Shown piece after piece: positions 28,645 through 37,597 of a stretch of 64,000 nucleotides of DNA. The DNA is from Haloarcula mannanilytica (GTDB taxonomy: Archaea > Halobacteriota > Halobacteria > Halobacteriales > Haloarculaceae), in NCBI RefSeq assembly GCF_005406125.1, contig NZ_BIXZ01000002.1, positions 496,001 to 560,000 of the forward strand, read 5' to 3'. Below the pieces are notes generated by a model. The model was not told the origin of the DNA. It saw only the letters and a list, made by a program, of their open reading frames with translations, and searched no databases. The position numbers were made by a program, and so were the translations under genes. Position 1 is the stretch's first letter; every line of letters starts with the position of its first letter.

Positions 28645-31215
28645 CTAGAGGATGTAAAACAGCGGGAACAGGAACAGCCAGACGATGTCGACGAAGTGCC
28701 AGTACAGGCCGAAGTACTCGATGGCCCTGTCATCGCCCTGGTAGGCCCCGTTCCAGGCCCTGACGGTCATGTACGCACAGATGATGAGCCCGATGGTGAC
28801 GTGAGCGCCGTGCAGTCCCGTCGTCAGGTAGAACGTCGACGACGCGATGTTCGTCGAGAGGGTCCACCCGTTCGGGAACGACTCCGTGCTGATGTGGAAC
28901 AGGTGCTGCCACTCCAGGCCCTTGTTGATGAGGAAGCCGACACCGAGCGCGAACGTTCCGACCAGTGCGGCGACGGTCCCCCGCTTGCTCTCGCGTTCGG
29001 CAGCGACCATCGCAATCACGACGAGGAAACTCGACGTGAGCAGCAGGTACGTGTTGATGAGGCCGGGCATCGTCACGTGCTCGGCGGGGATGAGGTCGTG
29101 ATGCCAGGCCGTCCAGCCGTAGGCGACCCGAACGAAGGCATACGAGCCAATGAACGCGCCAAAGAGGACGATGTCGCTGGCGAGGAACGTCCACATCCCG
29201 AGTTTCATCTTCTCGACGCGCTCGAAGGGCCACCGCTCGGCGATGGCCATCTCCGGTGCGTGGAACAGCTCACGAGTCATCCCCAGCAGCGAGCCGAACG
29301 TCCCCAGACCGCCGACGGCCGCCAACGACAGGTAGAACACGCTCCCCGTCCGCACGCCCGACAGGCCGAGGAACGTGATGAACCCGGCGAGGCTGATGAG
29401 GAACGGCCAGAAGCTGGCGTGGCTGGCGTGTTCCTCGCCGCCGACCTCGTGGGCCGGTTCCATCTCGGTGGCCGTCACCGCGGCCCTCGCTGTTACCGCG
29501 CCCCCGTCCGTGGCGGTCCCGCCGTCCGTCGCGGCGTGGCCGTGCGCTGCGGCCCCGGGAGTGCTCTCGGTCCGCTCGGCAACTGTCTCGTCGTCGAGGA
29601 ACTCCAGTTTGCCGGTGGCGTAGCTCGGGATGCCGGGGAAGTTCTCAAGCGGCGGCGGCGAGGACACCGCCCACTCGGCGGAGGTGGCGTACTCCCAGGG
29701 GTTCGGGCCGACATCCTCACCGCGCCAGAGACTCACGAAGAGGTTGTAGAACATGATGAGGAAACTGGCCCCGAGGATGAACCCGCCGACGGTCGCCATT
29801 GAGTGCCAGATCTGCAGGCCCTCGGGGTAGACGAACACGCGCCGGGGCGTCTCCCAGGCGATGAACATCGGGAAGTACAGCAGATTGAACCCGAGGAAGT
29901 AGACGCCGAAGTGGATCTTCCCCAGGCGCTCGTTGTACATTTTCCCCGTTATCTTCGGGTACCAGTAGTAGAGGCCGCCAAACAGCGCCGTCGCGCCCGA
30001 CACCATCACGTAGTGGAAATGCGCGACGACCCAGTAGGTGCCCCGGAACTGGTAGTCCAGCACGATTGCGCCGAGGAACACGCCGGTGATGCCGCCGATG
30101 ATGAACAGGATGAGCGCGCCAAGCGAGAACAGGAACGGCGTCGTGAACCGGACCCGCCCCTTCGCCATCGTGTAGATGAGCGAGAACACCATCAGGTCGA
30201 AGGGCAGCGAGATACCGATGGTCGTCGCCATGAAGATGGTCTTGATGGGGAGGTTGATGCCGGTCAGGAACATGTGGTGCATCCAGACGACGAAGCTCTG
30301 GAGCGCCACCAGCACCATCGAGATGATGAACCACTTGCGGCCGACCAGCCGGCGGCCGGTGAAGGTCTGGAAGCACTCGGCCATCACACCGAGTGCGGGG
30401 AAGAAGACGATGTACACCTCCGGATGGCCGAAGAACCAGAACAGGTGGGCCCACAACAGCGACGCCCCCGGGTTGTCGGCGTCGGTCGCCATCGTCGTCC
30501 CGTCAATGGAGTACTGGAAGTAGGTCGTCCCGAGGATGTGGTCGGAGGCGAGTATCATCAGCGCCGCGAGCAGCGCCGCGAAGGCAAACAGCATCATCCA
30601 GACGGTGAGATTGATCGACAGCGAGAAGATGGGGATGTCCCGCATCCGGAGTCCCTCGGCGCGCATGCGGTACATCGTCGTCAGGAAGTTCACTGACCCC
30701 AGCGTCACCGCGGCGGTGAACATGATGAGCGCGAGCACGACGGAGGTGGCACCCAGCCCCTCGCCGGGGATGTACGCCGGCGTGTTCAGCGGAGCGTACA
30801 TCGTCCACCCGCCCGCGAAGGTGGTGCCCTGGAAGAAGGAGACGCCCATCAGGATGCCCGAGAACAGGTAGAGCCAATAGGACAGGGCGTTCAGCCGCGG
30901 GAAAGCGAGGTCGTCCGCGCCGATCTGCAGCGGGACGACATAGTTCGCGAAGCCGAAGGCGAACGGCGAGATGAACCAAAACACCATCAGCAGCCCGTGG
31001 GTCGACACCGCCTGGTTGTACCCCATCGAGCCAAGGAGATCAGCGCCCGATGATATCAGTTCGAGACGGAACAGCAGCGCCAGCACGCCGCCGAAAAGCA
31101 GGAAGAACAGCGCGGTGATGAGATACAGGACGCCGATGTCCTTGTGGTTGGTCGTGAGGAACCACCGACTGACCGACGATTTCGGCGGCAGGCCGTGTTC
31201 GTGGTCCTGACTCAT
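28645..31215 (-). CDS. coxAC: Cytochrome c oxidase subunit I-III fusion
   Basis: This 856-aa fusion carries subunit I in residues about 1-560 and subunit III in about 610-856, joined by an Ala/Thr/Gly-rich linker. Subunit I shows NHKDIG near the N-terminus, HPEVYIVFFPALG near 267 (CuB His and the Tyr cross-link region) and WMHHMF near 312, plus the haem-ligand region HFHYVMV. Subunit III contributes seven-helix-type segments such as WHFVDIVWLFLFPLFY. The enzyme reduces O2 at the membrane and pumps protons. Its start overlaps the coxB stop by four bases. Confidence 0.96.
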   Translation of the reverse strand: MSQDHEHGLPPKSSVSRWFLTTNHKDIGVLYLITALFFLLFGGVLALLFRLELISSGADLLGSMGYNQAVSTHGLLMVFWFISPFAFGFANYVVPLQIGADDLAFPRLNALSYWLYLFSGILMGVSFFQGTTFAGGWTMYAPLNTPAYIPGEGLGATSVVLALIMFTAAVTLGSVNFLTTMYRMRAEGLRMRDIPIFSLSINLTVWMMLFAFAALLAALMILASDHILGTTYFQYSIDGTTMATDADNPGASLLWAHLFWFFGHPEVYIVFFPALGVMAECFQTFTGRRLVGRKWFIISMVLVALQSFVVWMHHMFLTGINLPIKTIFMATTIGISLPFDLMVFSLIYTMAKGRVRFTTPFLFSLGALILFIIGGITGVFLGAIVLDYQFRGTYWVVAHFHYVMVSGATALFGGLYYWYPKITGKMYNERLGKIHFGVYFLGFNLLYFPMFIAWETPRRVFVYPEGLQIWHSMATVGGFILGASFLIMFYNLFVSLWRGEDVGPNPWEYATSAEWAVSSPPPLENFPGIPSYATGKLEFLDDETVAERTESTPGAAAHGHAATDGGTATDGGAVTARAAVTATEMEPAHEVGGEEHASHASFWPFLISLAGFITFLGLSGVRTGSVFYLSLAAVGGLGTFGSLLGMTRELFHAPEMAIAERWPFERVEKMKLGMWTFLASDIVLFGAFIGSYAFVRVAYGWTAWHHDLIPAEHVTMPGLINTYLLLTSSFLVVIAMVAAERESKRGTVAALVGTFALGVGFLINKGLEWQHLFHISTESFPNGWTLSTNIASSTFYLTTGLHGAHVTIGLIICAYMTVRAWNGAYQGDDRAIEYFGLYWHFVDIVWLFLFPLFYIL

Positions 31216-32027
31216 GCCGGGGCACCTCCGAGGGCGGGCGCGTCAGCCGCGATTCGCTGGTCCGTTTCGGTAGCGGTCGCCGTCTCGTTGCTGCCCTCGA
31301 CCGTCTCGTTCGTTCCCTCGGTTTGTGCGTACCAGTCCTCGTACTCGTCCTGTGGCATCACGGTCACCTCAGTCGTCATCAGCGAGTGGCCGCTGCCACA
31401 CAGTTCGTAGCACTTGGCGGTGTAGGTCCCCGTCTCGTTGGCCGTGAACCAGGCTGAGGTGTACTGGCCCGGGACGGCGTCAGTTTTGACCCGTAATTCC
31501 GGTATCCCGAAGTTGTGGAACACGTCCGTCGAGGTCACCTGTAATCTGACCACCCGGTCCTGTGGCACGTAGAGCGTGTTGGTCGTGTGCCCGTTCGGGT
31601 AGATGAAATCCCAGCCGAAGCGGTACCCCTCCACGTCGATTTCGAGCGCGTCAGTCTGTGCTGGGTCCGGTCCCTGCTCGATGTACAGCAACTGCGAGTA
31701 CGTCCAGGCGATCAGCGACACGACGATGACGGCACTGATGCTAAAGGAGTAGAACACCTTCCGCCCGCCGGAGCCGCCGGTCGGCTTCTCGCCCATCTGT
31801 GGGCGCTCGACCTTGTCCGCGTACGGGTCCGACTCGCCGCCGTCGTCGCGGTACTTGAGCGCGTGGTACATCGTGTACGCCACGACGACAACTCCGACTG
31901 CCGTCCCCAGCAGGAGAAACACCTCGAATATCTGGTCGAATACCGCGCTGGGTGCCCTAACATCCCCGCCATGCAAGGGGAACACAGCCACGGTAAGTGC
32001 CAACATGTTTCCCGCCATTTCCTTCAT
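31212..32027 (-). CDS. coxB: Cytochrome c oxidase subunit II
   Basis: This 271-aa subunit has an N-terminal signal or membrane segment, a two-helix hairpin (FEVFLLLGTAVGVVVVAYT and a second helix), and a cupredoxin domain. The binuclear CuA motif is CYELCGSGHSLM near residues 206-217. It takes electrons from halocyanin or another donor and passes them to subunit I. ATG 32027 is used; ATG 32018 fits the upstream TATTA element (32043-32050) somewhat better for a leaderless mRNA, and 32006 is also possible. Confidence 0.93.
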   Translation of the reverse strand: MKEMAGNMLALTVAVFPLHGGDVRAPSAVFDQIFEVFLLLGTAVGVVVVAYTMYHALKYRDDGGESDPYADKVERPQMGEKPTGGSGGRKVFYSFSISAVIVVSLIAWTYSQLLYIEQGPDPAQTDALEIDVEGYRFGWDFIYPNGHTTNTLYVPQDRVVRLQVTSTDVFHNFGIPELRVKTDAVPGQYTSAWFTANETGTYTAKCYELCGSGHSLMTTEVTVMPQDEYEDWYAQTEGTNETVEGSNETATATETDQRIAADAPALGGAPA

Positions 32028-32136
32028 GATTCTTTCCACCCTGTAATAGGTATTGCGGACAGATTTCTGACATACTACCTTCTCGTCCCTAACGTGTGCG
32101 GGAACCTTTTTACCCACTGGTATGTTATAACACAGC

Positions 32137-32661
32137 ATGGAAGATACATCATCCGGCGTCGAGGATCCCCCGATCAACGACGAGGGCCTCACCGATGTCG
32201 AGGAGTTCGACAGTCTCGCAGGCATCTTGGCCGACGGCGTCGTCGGCGCGGCCGGCGGCCTGGTTGGGACAGCGATGATGACCGTCGTCTTCCTCATCGC
32301 GCAATCGCTGGGCGCGTTCAACCTCGATGACTTCGCCATCCTCACCGAACTCGTCGGCCTGACCGGCTACGTTCCCGAGGTGCTGTTTGGTTTCTTCATC
32401 TTCCTCGGGGGCGGGATGTTCCCGTGGCCGTTGCTGTTCGCTTCGCTGAAGGCGTATCTCCCGGGCCAGTCGGACCACATTAGCGGGGCTTTCTTCGGTG
32501 GCGCGATGTGGACCGGGTTCGTGTTGGCCTTCTACACCGGCCAGTCCGGGCTGACGCTGGTGTTGTACGTGGTGCTGACGCTCGTGGCTCACGTCGTCTA
32601 CGGGATCGGCCTCGGAGCGGTCTTCAACTACTTCTCGACGCGCCCGGACTCAATCGTCTGA
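32137..32661 (+). CDS. Membrane protein divergent from the cox operon
   Basis: This 174-aa protein has an acidic N-terminal tail of about 30 residues and four hydrophobic segments with Gly-rich helices (GVVGAAGGLVGTAMM, GGGMFPWPLLF). I recognise no named domain. It shares an intergenic region of 109 bp with coxB, which suggests joint control and perhaps an oxidase-related role. TTATAA at about 32125 is a TATA-like element. Confidence 0.7.
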   Translation: MEDTSSGVEDPPINDEGLTDVEEFDSLAGILADGVVGAAGGLVGTAMMTVVFLIAQSLGAFNLDDFAILTELVGLTGYVPEVLFGFFIFLGGGMFPWPLLFASLKAYLPGQSDHISGAFFGGAMWTGFVLAFYTGQSGLTLVLYVVLTLVAHVVYGIGLGAVFNYFSTRPDSIV

Positions 32662-32860
32662 GACGGACTGTCGTATGCGAGCGAACCGGCTCACAGTCGC
32701 CTTTCGAGAGATTGTCACTTGGTCAGAAGTCAGACGCTATCCTGTCCTGTTTCTGCAGCCTTTCACAACAGAACCGATAGGCTCGCGGAACGAACGCCGC
32801 TGGACGACGCGAGCGACGCGCTGGCGGCGGTACTTCGGGTACGTACCGACCGACGAGCGA

Positions 32861-33307
32861 TCAGGCCTCGGCTTCCGCGTCGGCGTCGCCGTCCGCTTCG
32901 GCGTCCGCGCCGTCTTCGCCCTCGAACGCTTCGAGTGTGCTGCGCAGTTGCGGAATCGTCGACGTGAGGTCACCGACCTGCTCACGGGCGTCCTCGACAT
33001 CTTCGATGAGGTCCGCGATGGTCTCGATCTCCTCGGCGAGGTCGTCGGCGTCCTCGAAGGCGTCGGCGCGTTCGCCCATCGTGTACCACTTCTTCGCGTC
33101 CCGCAGGTGCTCCTCGGCGTCCCCGACATCAAGCGCCGTTTTGAGTGCGTTCAGGACACCGAGCGTGTTGTCGGCCTCCACGTCCCAGACCGAATCGGCT
33201 TCGGGGAGCGCGTCGCGGGCCTTCGCGAGCGAGTCCTCGACATCCGTTCGCATCTCGTTTGCGGCCTCGCCGAACAGTTCGTCGTCGTCCAGACTTGACT
33301 GACTCAT
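32861..33307 (-). CDS. DUF5790-like acidic coiled-coil protein
   Basis: This 148-aa very acidic protein begins MSQSSLDDDELFGEAANEM and has helical, heptad-like stretches through residue 125, then an Ala/Asp/Glu/Gly-rich tail. From memory it resembles the haloarchaeal DUF5790 family. No enzymatic motif is present. Function unknown. Confidence 0.65.
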   Translation of the reverse strand: MSQSSLDDDELFGEAANEMRTDVEDSLAKARDALPEADSVWDVEADNTLGVLNALKTALDVGDAEEHLRDAKKWYTMGERADAFEDADDLAEEIETIADLIEDVEDAREQVGDLTSTIPQLRSTLEAFEGEDGADAEADGDADAEAEA

Positions 33308-33412
33308 ACGGAACCGTTGGCGCGGTGAGGGATTAAAAGCCCGCCTGAAAGTGAAAGTAAAACCGCAGGACGTGACGGGGTGGCAATTCTCGAAACCGAA
33401 AAGCCGTTGTCG

Positions 33413-34510
33413 TTACTCGGCCCGGATGTCCGAGCGGACTTCGGGAATCGGGTCCATGTCAGCGTCGATGTCACCCAGCACGAGCATCGCATAGTACCGC
33501 AGGAACGTCGCCAGCGGGACCTGGATCAGCGCACTGGCGACCATCAGGACCAGCAGTCCCAGCAGCCCGACAATGCCGGCCAAGACCACGCCGACAGTGT
33601 TCTGGAGCGCGAGATACAGCGCAACCGCAACGAGACCGAACGGGATTAGAACGGCTATGAATGCGATGATACCGAGGATCGCGCTGACGATACCGACACC
33701 GATCTGGAGGACGATGGAAAAAAACAGGTAGGCGAGGTACTGTTTCGGCGCGCTTTTCATCGACCCCCAGAGCCGCGACCAGCCGGCGAGGACGCCGTCC
33801 TCGTCCGCCGTCATCAGCGGGACGACGAAAACCGTCGTAAAGCCGTAGACAATACCGTAGCTTATCGCGAGCACTGCGAACACGGCGATGAACAGGCCCG
33901 ACAGCGCGAAGAGGCTCGACGTGCCGATGTTCGCGGCCTCGCCGCCGAGCGCCAGGAAGAACACGGCCGCACCGATCACGAACGCAACGCCGAGCCAGAT
34001 AACGCCGAGTGCGAGTCGGAACAGGAACAGCCGGAGTCCGTTCCCGACGTGGTCGCTGAAATACCGACGGACGTGGATCTCGCGGTCGATGAGCGCCTGG
34101 GTCAACACGAACTCCATGAAATTACTCAGGATACCGTAGGCGAGCGCGAGCAGGATGAATAGGCCAATAACGGCGAACAGGAGGAGTCCGGCTCCGGCGA
34201 GCACTTCCTCTGGAGCGCCGGCTGGGACATTGGGGCCGGAGACTTGCGAGGCGAGGTCTCCTGGCAGGGAGGCCACCGTTTCGAGTGGGGCGGCCAGCTG
34301 GAACTCGCTTCCAGGGCCGCTGGGACCGCCGTCGCCAGTGAAATCCCCGAAGTTGCTGAACGACTGGACGTTGTTCAGTCCGACACCACCGCCACCGATG
34401 AAGAACACGACAAACGCCATTCGGAGCCACGTTCCCTTCTCGAAGGGGAACAGGAACGACTTCGTCGCGTCGATAGCGTCGTCTATGTCGTCGACTGCGT
34501 GGAGGGCCAT
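33413..34510 (-). CDS. Haloarchaeal polytopic membrane protein
   Basis: This 365-aa protein has a conserved-looking cytoplasmic start (AVDDIDDAIDATKSFLFPFEKGTWLRMAF) and six or seven membrane segments, with a Gly/Ser/Pro-rich loop at about 45-110. The pattern is that of a widespread haloarchaeal membrane family with no known function. An amphipathic W-S-RLWGSMK loop near residue 245 separates the last helix pairs. Confidence 0.72.
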   Translation of the reverse strand: MALHAVDDIDDAIDATKSFLFPFEKGTWLRMAFVVFFIGGGGVGLNNVQSFSNFGDFTGDGGPSGPGSEFQLAAPLETVASLPGDLASQVSGPNVPAGAPEEVLAGAGLLLFAVIGLFILLALAYGILSNFMEFVLTQALIDREIHVRRYFSDHVGNGLRLFLFRLALGVIWLGVAFVIGAAVFFLALGGEAANIGTSSLFALSGLFIAVFAVLAISYGIVYGFTTVFVVPLMTADEDGVLAGWSRLWGSMKSAPKQYLAYLFFSIVLQIGVGIVSAILGIIAFIAVLIPFGLVAVALYLALQNTVGVVLAGIVGLLGLLVLMVASALIQVPLATFLRYYAMLVLGDIDADMDPIPEVRSDIRAE

Positions 34511-34583
34511 GTCGGAAGCCTCACAGCCACCTCTGGTAAAATTTTCGGGGCTGTGGCAGAGATTCAGGCTGCCCTCCAGCCAT

Positions 34584-34931
34584 TCACTCCTGCACCGCGT
34601 CGACTTGCATCAGCGGGTAACCGTCGTCCATCGCCATGCTCGTCTCGACCGTGACGCCCTCGTACTCGATGACCATCTCGACCTCGATGAGCCGGCCGGT
34701 CAGCTCCGTGTAGTCCGCGCCCGCTTCGGCGATAGCGGCTTCCAGCGCCTCCGTCCGGACGCTGACGGTCACGTCCTCACAGAAGGGCTGGTTCTCGATG
34801 GCCTCCTCCATTGCCGCCGCGAGCGAGTCGGCACTGGCCGGGCTAATCGGCGTCCCGGCGAACTGGTGATACAGCGATCCGAACTTGATGCCCGCCTCGA
34901 AACACGCCTGCTGTGGGGTTGTGGGGTCCAT
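34584..34931 (-). CDS. mptD: Archaeal dihydroneopterin aldolase (MptD family)
   Basis: This 115-aa protein matches the archaeal-specific aldolase that cleaves 7,8-dihydroneopterin to 6-hydroxymethyl-dihydropterin and glycolaldehyde in methanopterin/folate biosynthesis. The family pattern QQACFEAGIKFGSLYHQFAGTPIS is clear, and VEMVIEYEGVTVETSMAMDDGYPLMQV forms the C-terminal strands. ATG 34931 is preferred over an upstream in-frame codon. The neighbouring genes are not pterin genes. Confidence 0.85.
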   Translation of the reverse strand: MDPTTPQQACFEAGIKFGSLYHQFAGTPISPASADSLAAAMEEAIENQPFCEDVTVSVRTEALEAAIAEAGADYTELTGRLIEVEMVIEYEGVTVETSMAMDDGYPLMQVDAVQE

Positions 34932-35005
34932 ACAATCGGCTCGGCTGGGCGACAGAAAAGCGAACCGCAAGCTACCTATTGGGGGCGACGTATCCTCTCA
35001 TACGA

Positions 35006-35779
35006 ATGGACGACCCGGTTCTACTCACCGGCGCTGGCGGCGCTGTCGGGGCGGCCATCCTCGAAGGCCTCGAGGACGCCTACGAGTGGAAGCTTATGTT
35101 CCACAGCCCACCCGCCGAGGAGCCCGACCACGAGTACCTCATCGGGGACGTATCAAGCGAGGGCGACGTGGCTGCGGCGATGGACGGCGTCGGCGCTGTC
35201 ATCCACCTGGCCGGCGACCCTCGGCCGGAGGCCCCCTGGGACTCCGTCCTCACGAACAACATCGACGGCACGCAGAAGATGTACGAGGCCGCCATCGACG
35301 AGGGCGTCGAGAAGTTCGTCTTCGCCTCCTCGAACCACGCCGTCGGTGCCTTCGAAACGGACGAGCGCACGCCCGAGATGTATCGCCCGGACGACCAGTA
35401 CCGCCTCGACGGGTCGGAACTCCCCCGCCCTGGCAACCTCTACGGCGTCTCGAAAGCCACCGGTGAAGTGCTGGGCCGCTACTACCACGACCAGCACGGG
35501 CTCTCCGTCTGCAACATCCGCATTGGCAACCTCACGCGGGGTCACCCACCCATCGACTACGAGCGCGGCCAGGCGATGTGGCTCTCCTACCGTGACTGCG
35601 CCCACATCCACGACTGCGCGCTCCAGGCCGACTACGAATACGAGATCGTCTACGGCATCTCCGACAACGACCGCAAGTACTACTCCATCGAGCGCGCCAA
35701 GGAAGTGCTTGGCTACGAGCCAATGGACAACTCCGCGCACTTCGAGGGCGAGGAGCGGGTCGCGGAACCGGACGCGTAA
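35006..35779 (+). CDS. azf: Extended SDR dehydrogenase, probable azf-type glucose-6-phosphate dehydrogenase
   Basis: This 257-aa protein has the NAD-binding motif TGAGGAVG at residues 7-14, then VIHLAGDPRPEAPWDSVL, and the SDR catalytic pair Y-x3-K in NLYGVSKATGE. It strongly recalls the haloarchaeal 'zwischenferment' Azf, an NAD-dependent glucose-6-phosphate dehydrogenase of the oxidative pentose phosphate pathway. A nearby azf-rpa2-histone-deacetylase order is also present in Haloferax volcanii as I remember. Uronate dehydrogenase or another sugar SDR is the alternative. Confidence 0.72.
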   Translation: MDDPVLLTGAGGAVGAAILEGLEDAYEWKLMFHSPPAEEPDHEYLIGDVSSEGDVAAAMDGVGAVIHLAGDPRPEAPWDSVLTNNIDGTQKMYEAAIDEGVEKFVFASSNHAVGAFETDERTPEMYRPDDQYRLDGSELPRPGNLYGVSKATGEVLGRYYHDQHGLSVCNIRIGNLTRGHPPIDYERGQAMWLSYRDCAHIHDCALQADYEYEIVYGISDNDRKYYSIERAKEVLGYEPMDNSAHFEGEERVAEPDA

Positions 35780-35791
35780 CCTGAGCTGGTC

Positions 35792-36412
35792 TTAGTCAGA
35801 AGCGTCGAATAGGCCCCGCACGTCGTCGTCTTTCTGCTGTTCCAGTTCGACGTGGTCCCGGAGCCGCTGATACACGACCGGGCGCTGGTCGCGCTCGCGC
35901 ACGAACGAAAACAGCATCCCGACGAACTGCGACCCGCCGGCGGTGTCGATCTCTTTGCGTGCGTACCCGACAGCAGCGTCGATGACGGACTCGTCGTAGC
36001 GGCCGTCTTCTGCCAGCACCTCGGCGGCGACCGCTGTCGCATCGAGGTCGAGGTCGTCGTACCCAACGGCCTCTCCTCCGTGGGTCAGTGTTGGTGGGTC
36101 GCCCTCCGCTGCACGGTGCGGGTCAGCCGCCGTCGCCGCGAGGAACGACCGCACCTCGGCCAGGGCCACGCCGCGGTAGGGGTCAGACAGGCCATCGAGG
36201 TACTCCGTCGCGCTCTCGGCCAACCCCTGCGCGCCCGACCAGTTCTCCTCGCTGGCGTGGTGAACGACCGCTGTGAACTGGATGAGGCCGTGCAGGAACC
36301 GCTCGTCGTCGCCAGAATCGAGATCCAGCCAGTATTCCTCCCACGCGTCGTGGGCGGCGTGGTAGCGCCCCGCGTTGTACACTGCGATACCGGCACGGAG
36401 ATAGTCGCGCAC
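35792..36412 (-). CDS. DUF309 family protein
   Basis: This 206-aa protein has the DUF309 signature in RAGIAVYNAGRYHAAHDAWEE near the N-terminus and GLIQFTAVVHHASEENWSGA. That is an all-helical metal-binding-like bundle of unknown function. The GTG at 36412 is taken as start because the upstream frame runs into the decayed tRNA-Arg region and loses the family pattern. The gene is convergent with azf, 12 bases apart. Confidence 0.78.
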   Translation of the reverse strand: MRDYLRAGIAVYNAGRYHAAHDAWEEYWLDLDSGDDERFLHGLIQFTAVVHHASEENWSGAQGLAESATEYLDGLSDPYRGVALAEVRSFLAATAADPHRAAEGDPPTLTHGGEAVGYDDLDLDATAVAAEVLAEDGRYDESVIDAAVGYARKEIDTAGGSQFVGMLFSFVRERDQRPVVYQRLRDHVELEQQKDDDVRGLFDASD

Positions 36413-36537
36413 ACGGTGGGTTGGGTACGGTATCGGAAAACCACATCGGCGTTTCGCCTTGTCCGCGTTCAGTGTCGGTAGATACGGCTCCCAGCCCTGA
36501 CTGCTCGCTGTCGCTCGCGGGGTCGCTTCGAGAGAAT

Positions 36538-36725
36538 TACGTCCGGACGGAGTTCCACGCGAGCAAAGCGAGCGTGGAGCTCGCCGGTCGTGAACGAAGT
36601 GAACGTCCGGACGGCGATTTGAACGCGCCGAGAAATGCTCGCTTCGCTGCGCGTTCCTCGTCTGCTCAAATCTCCGCGTCGAGTTTCGCCGACACCTGTC
36701 GCTCGCGGTTTGGTGTCGGCAGAAA
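36538..36725. repeat. tRNA-Arg trailer module: two extra tRNA 3'-end copies with hairpins
   Basis: CGTCCGGACGG occurs at 36540-36550, 36604-36614 and in the tRNA at 36726-36736, so there are two decayed copies plus the real end. The nearer copy is exactly 122 bp from the tRNA, the same spacing as at tRNA-Val. Between it and the tRNA lie an inverted T-arm half (CTCAAATCTCCGC, 36665-36677) and a GCCGACACC/GGTGTCGGC hairpin. The outer copy carries a TCCACGC/GCGTGGA hairpin. No gene was found in 36413-36725. Confidence 0.7.
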
Positions 36726-36798
36726 CGTCCGGACGGAGATTTGAACTCCGGTCCCTGGCTCCGCAAGCCAAGAGGATAGTCCACTACCCTATCCGGAC
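36726..36798 (-). tRNA. tRNA-Arg (GCG)
   Basis: The minus strand folds as a 73-base tRNA. The acceptor GTCCGGA pairs with TCCGGAC, with discriminator G; the anticodon stem TTGGC/GCCAG-type encloses TTGCGGA with anticodon GCG; the T arm contains GAGTTCAAATCTC. No CCA is encoded and no intron is seen. Confidence 0.95.
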
Positions 36799-36933
36799 TC
36801 ATCTCCAGAGAGGGTGGTGCTTCTAAAAAGGGTGACGGTTCGCGTGCCGTCACGCGGTGGGTCGACATACCTCGCTGCAAGGCGCGTTTGAGTCATCGCA
36901 ACTGCCATGCAAGTGGCCGACAGCAGGTCGGGT

Positions 36934-37404
36934 ATGAAGCGCCGACGGTTCCTGCAGTGTGGCGGTTTCGCCGGAGCAGCAGCCGTCGCCGGCTGTCTCG
37001 GTACCGGCCCCGGCAACGAGGAATCGCCCACGGACGGCGCGGGCGAGGCTCCGGGTGTCACCGAGACCGCATTCAGCGTCACTAAGCGGACCGCCGGCAC
37101 CCAGGCGAATACGGCGACCGTCTCGTTCGACGGAGCGCGGGTCGTTGTCGAGGGCACCATCTGGGGCGCGAACGGGTGTAAGACGGCCGAACTGACCGAT
37201 GCAGTGTACGATGCCGACGCCGACGAACTGACTGTTGCCGTCGGGACCACGGACATGCCGGACGCCGGCGACATGTGCACGCAGGCGGTTATGGAAATCA
37301 ACTATCGGGCCGTCGTAACTCTTGCAAACGGACGCCCGGGCACTGTGGTCGTTACTCACGACAGCGGTGACGGCCCGACGGACGTGGCGACGGCGACGCG
37401 CTGA
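36934..37404 (+). CDS. Tat-exported lipoprotein of unknown function
   Basis: This 156-aa protein has a twin-arginine signal (MKRRRFLQCGG) and lipobox VAGC, so it should be exported folded and lipid-anchored. The mature part has a polar linker and a beta-rich domain with three cysteines (lipidated Cys plus GCKTAE and DMCTQA), the latter two probably forming a disulfide. I do not recognise the domain. ATG 36934 directly precedes the signal; an upstream ATG at 36907 adds nine residues. Confidence 0.8.
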   Translation: MKRRRFLQCGGFAGAAAVAGCLGTGPGNEESPTDGAGEAPGVTETAFSVTKRTAGTQANTATVSFDGARVVVEGTIWGANGCKTAELTDAVYDADADELTVAVGTTDMPDAGDMCTQAVMEINYRAVVTLANGRPGTVVVTHDSGDGPTDVATATR

Positions 37405-37597
37405 CGGGTCGTCCGGCCGTGACTGCCGCGGTAGGTCGACACGACGAACCGGCACCTCCTGTGGACGAGGATTTATAACCGATCCCGGGACCATTGCGAA
37501 TCGATGGACGAAACGACACCGAAATCACCAGACAGCGCCCGCTCGTCCGCACAACGACAACGCTTAAGCGCGCCACAGCCCAGCATCCCATAGATAG

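Noticed and set aside
32028-32345. N-terminal extension of coxB by about 106 codons
   Set aside because: It overlaps the divergent membrane-protein gene and its promoter; the subunit II signal sequence begins near 32027.
36421-36744. Possible CRISPR-like repeats near tRNA-Arg
   Set aside because: The repeats are copies of the tRNA 3' end with unequal spacing (64 and 122 bp) and no spacers of constant length; no cas gene is in the window.
36413-36880. N-terminal extension of the DUF309 gene by about 156 codons
   Set aside because: The extension runs through the tRNA-Arg gene and its repeats; the family pattern starts at the GTG at 36412.
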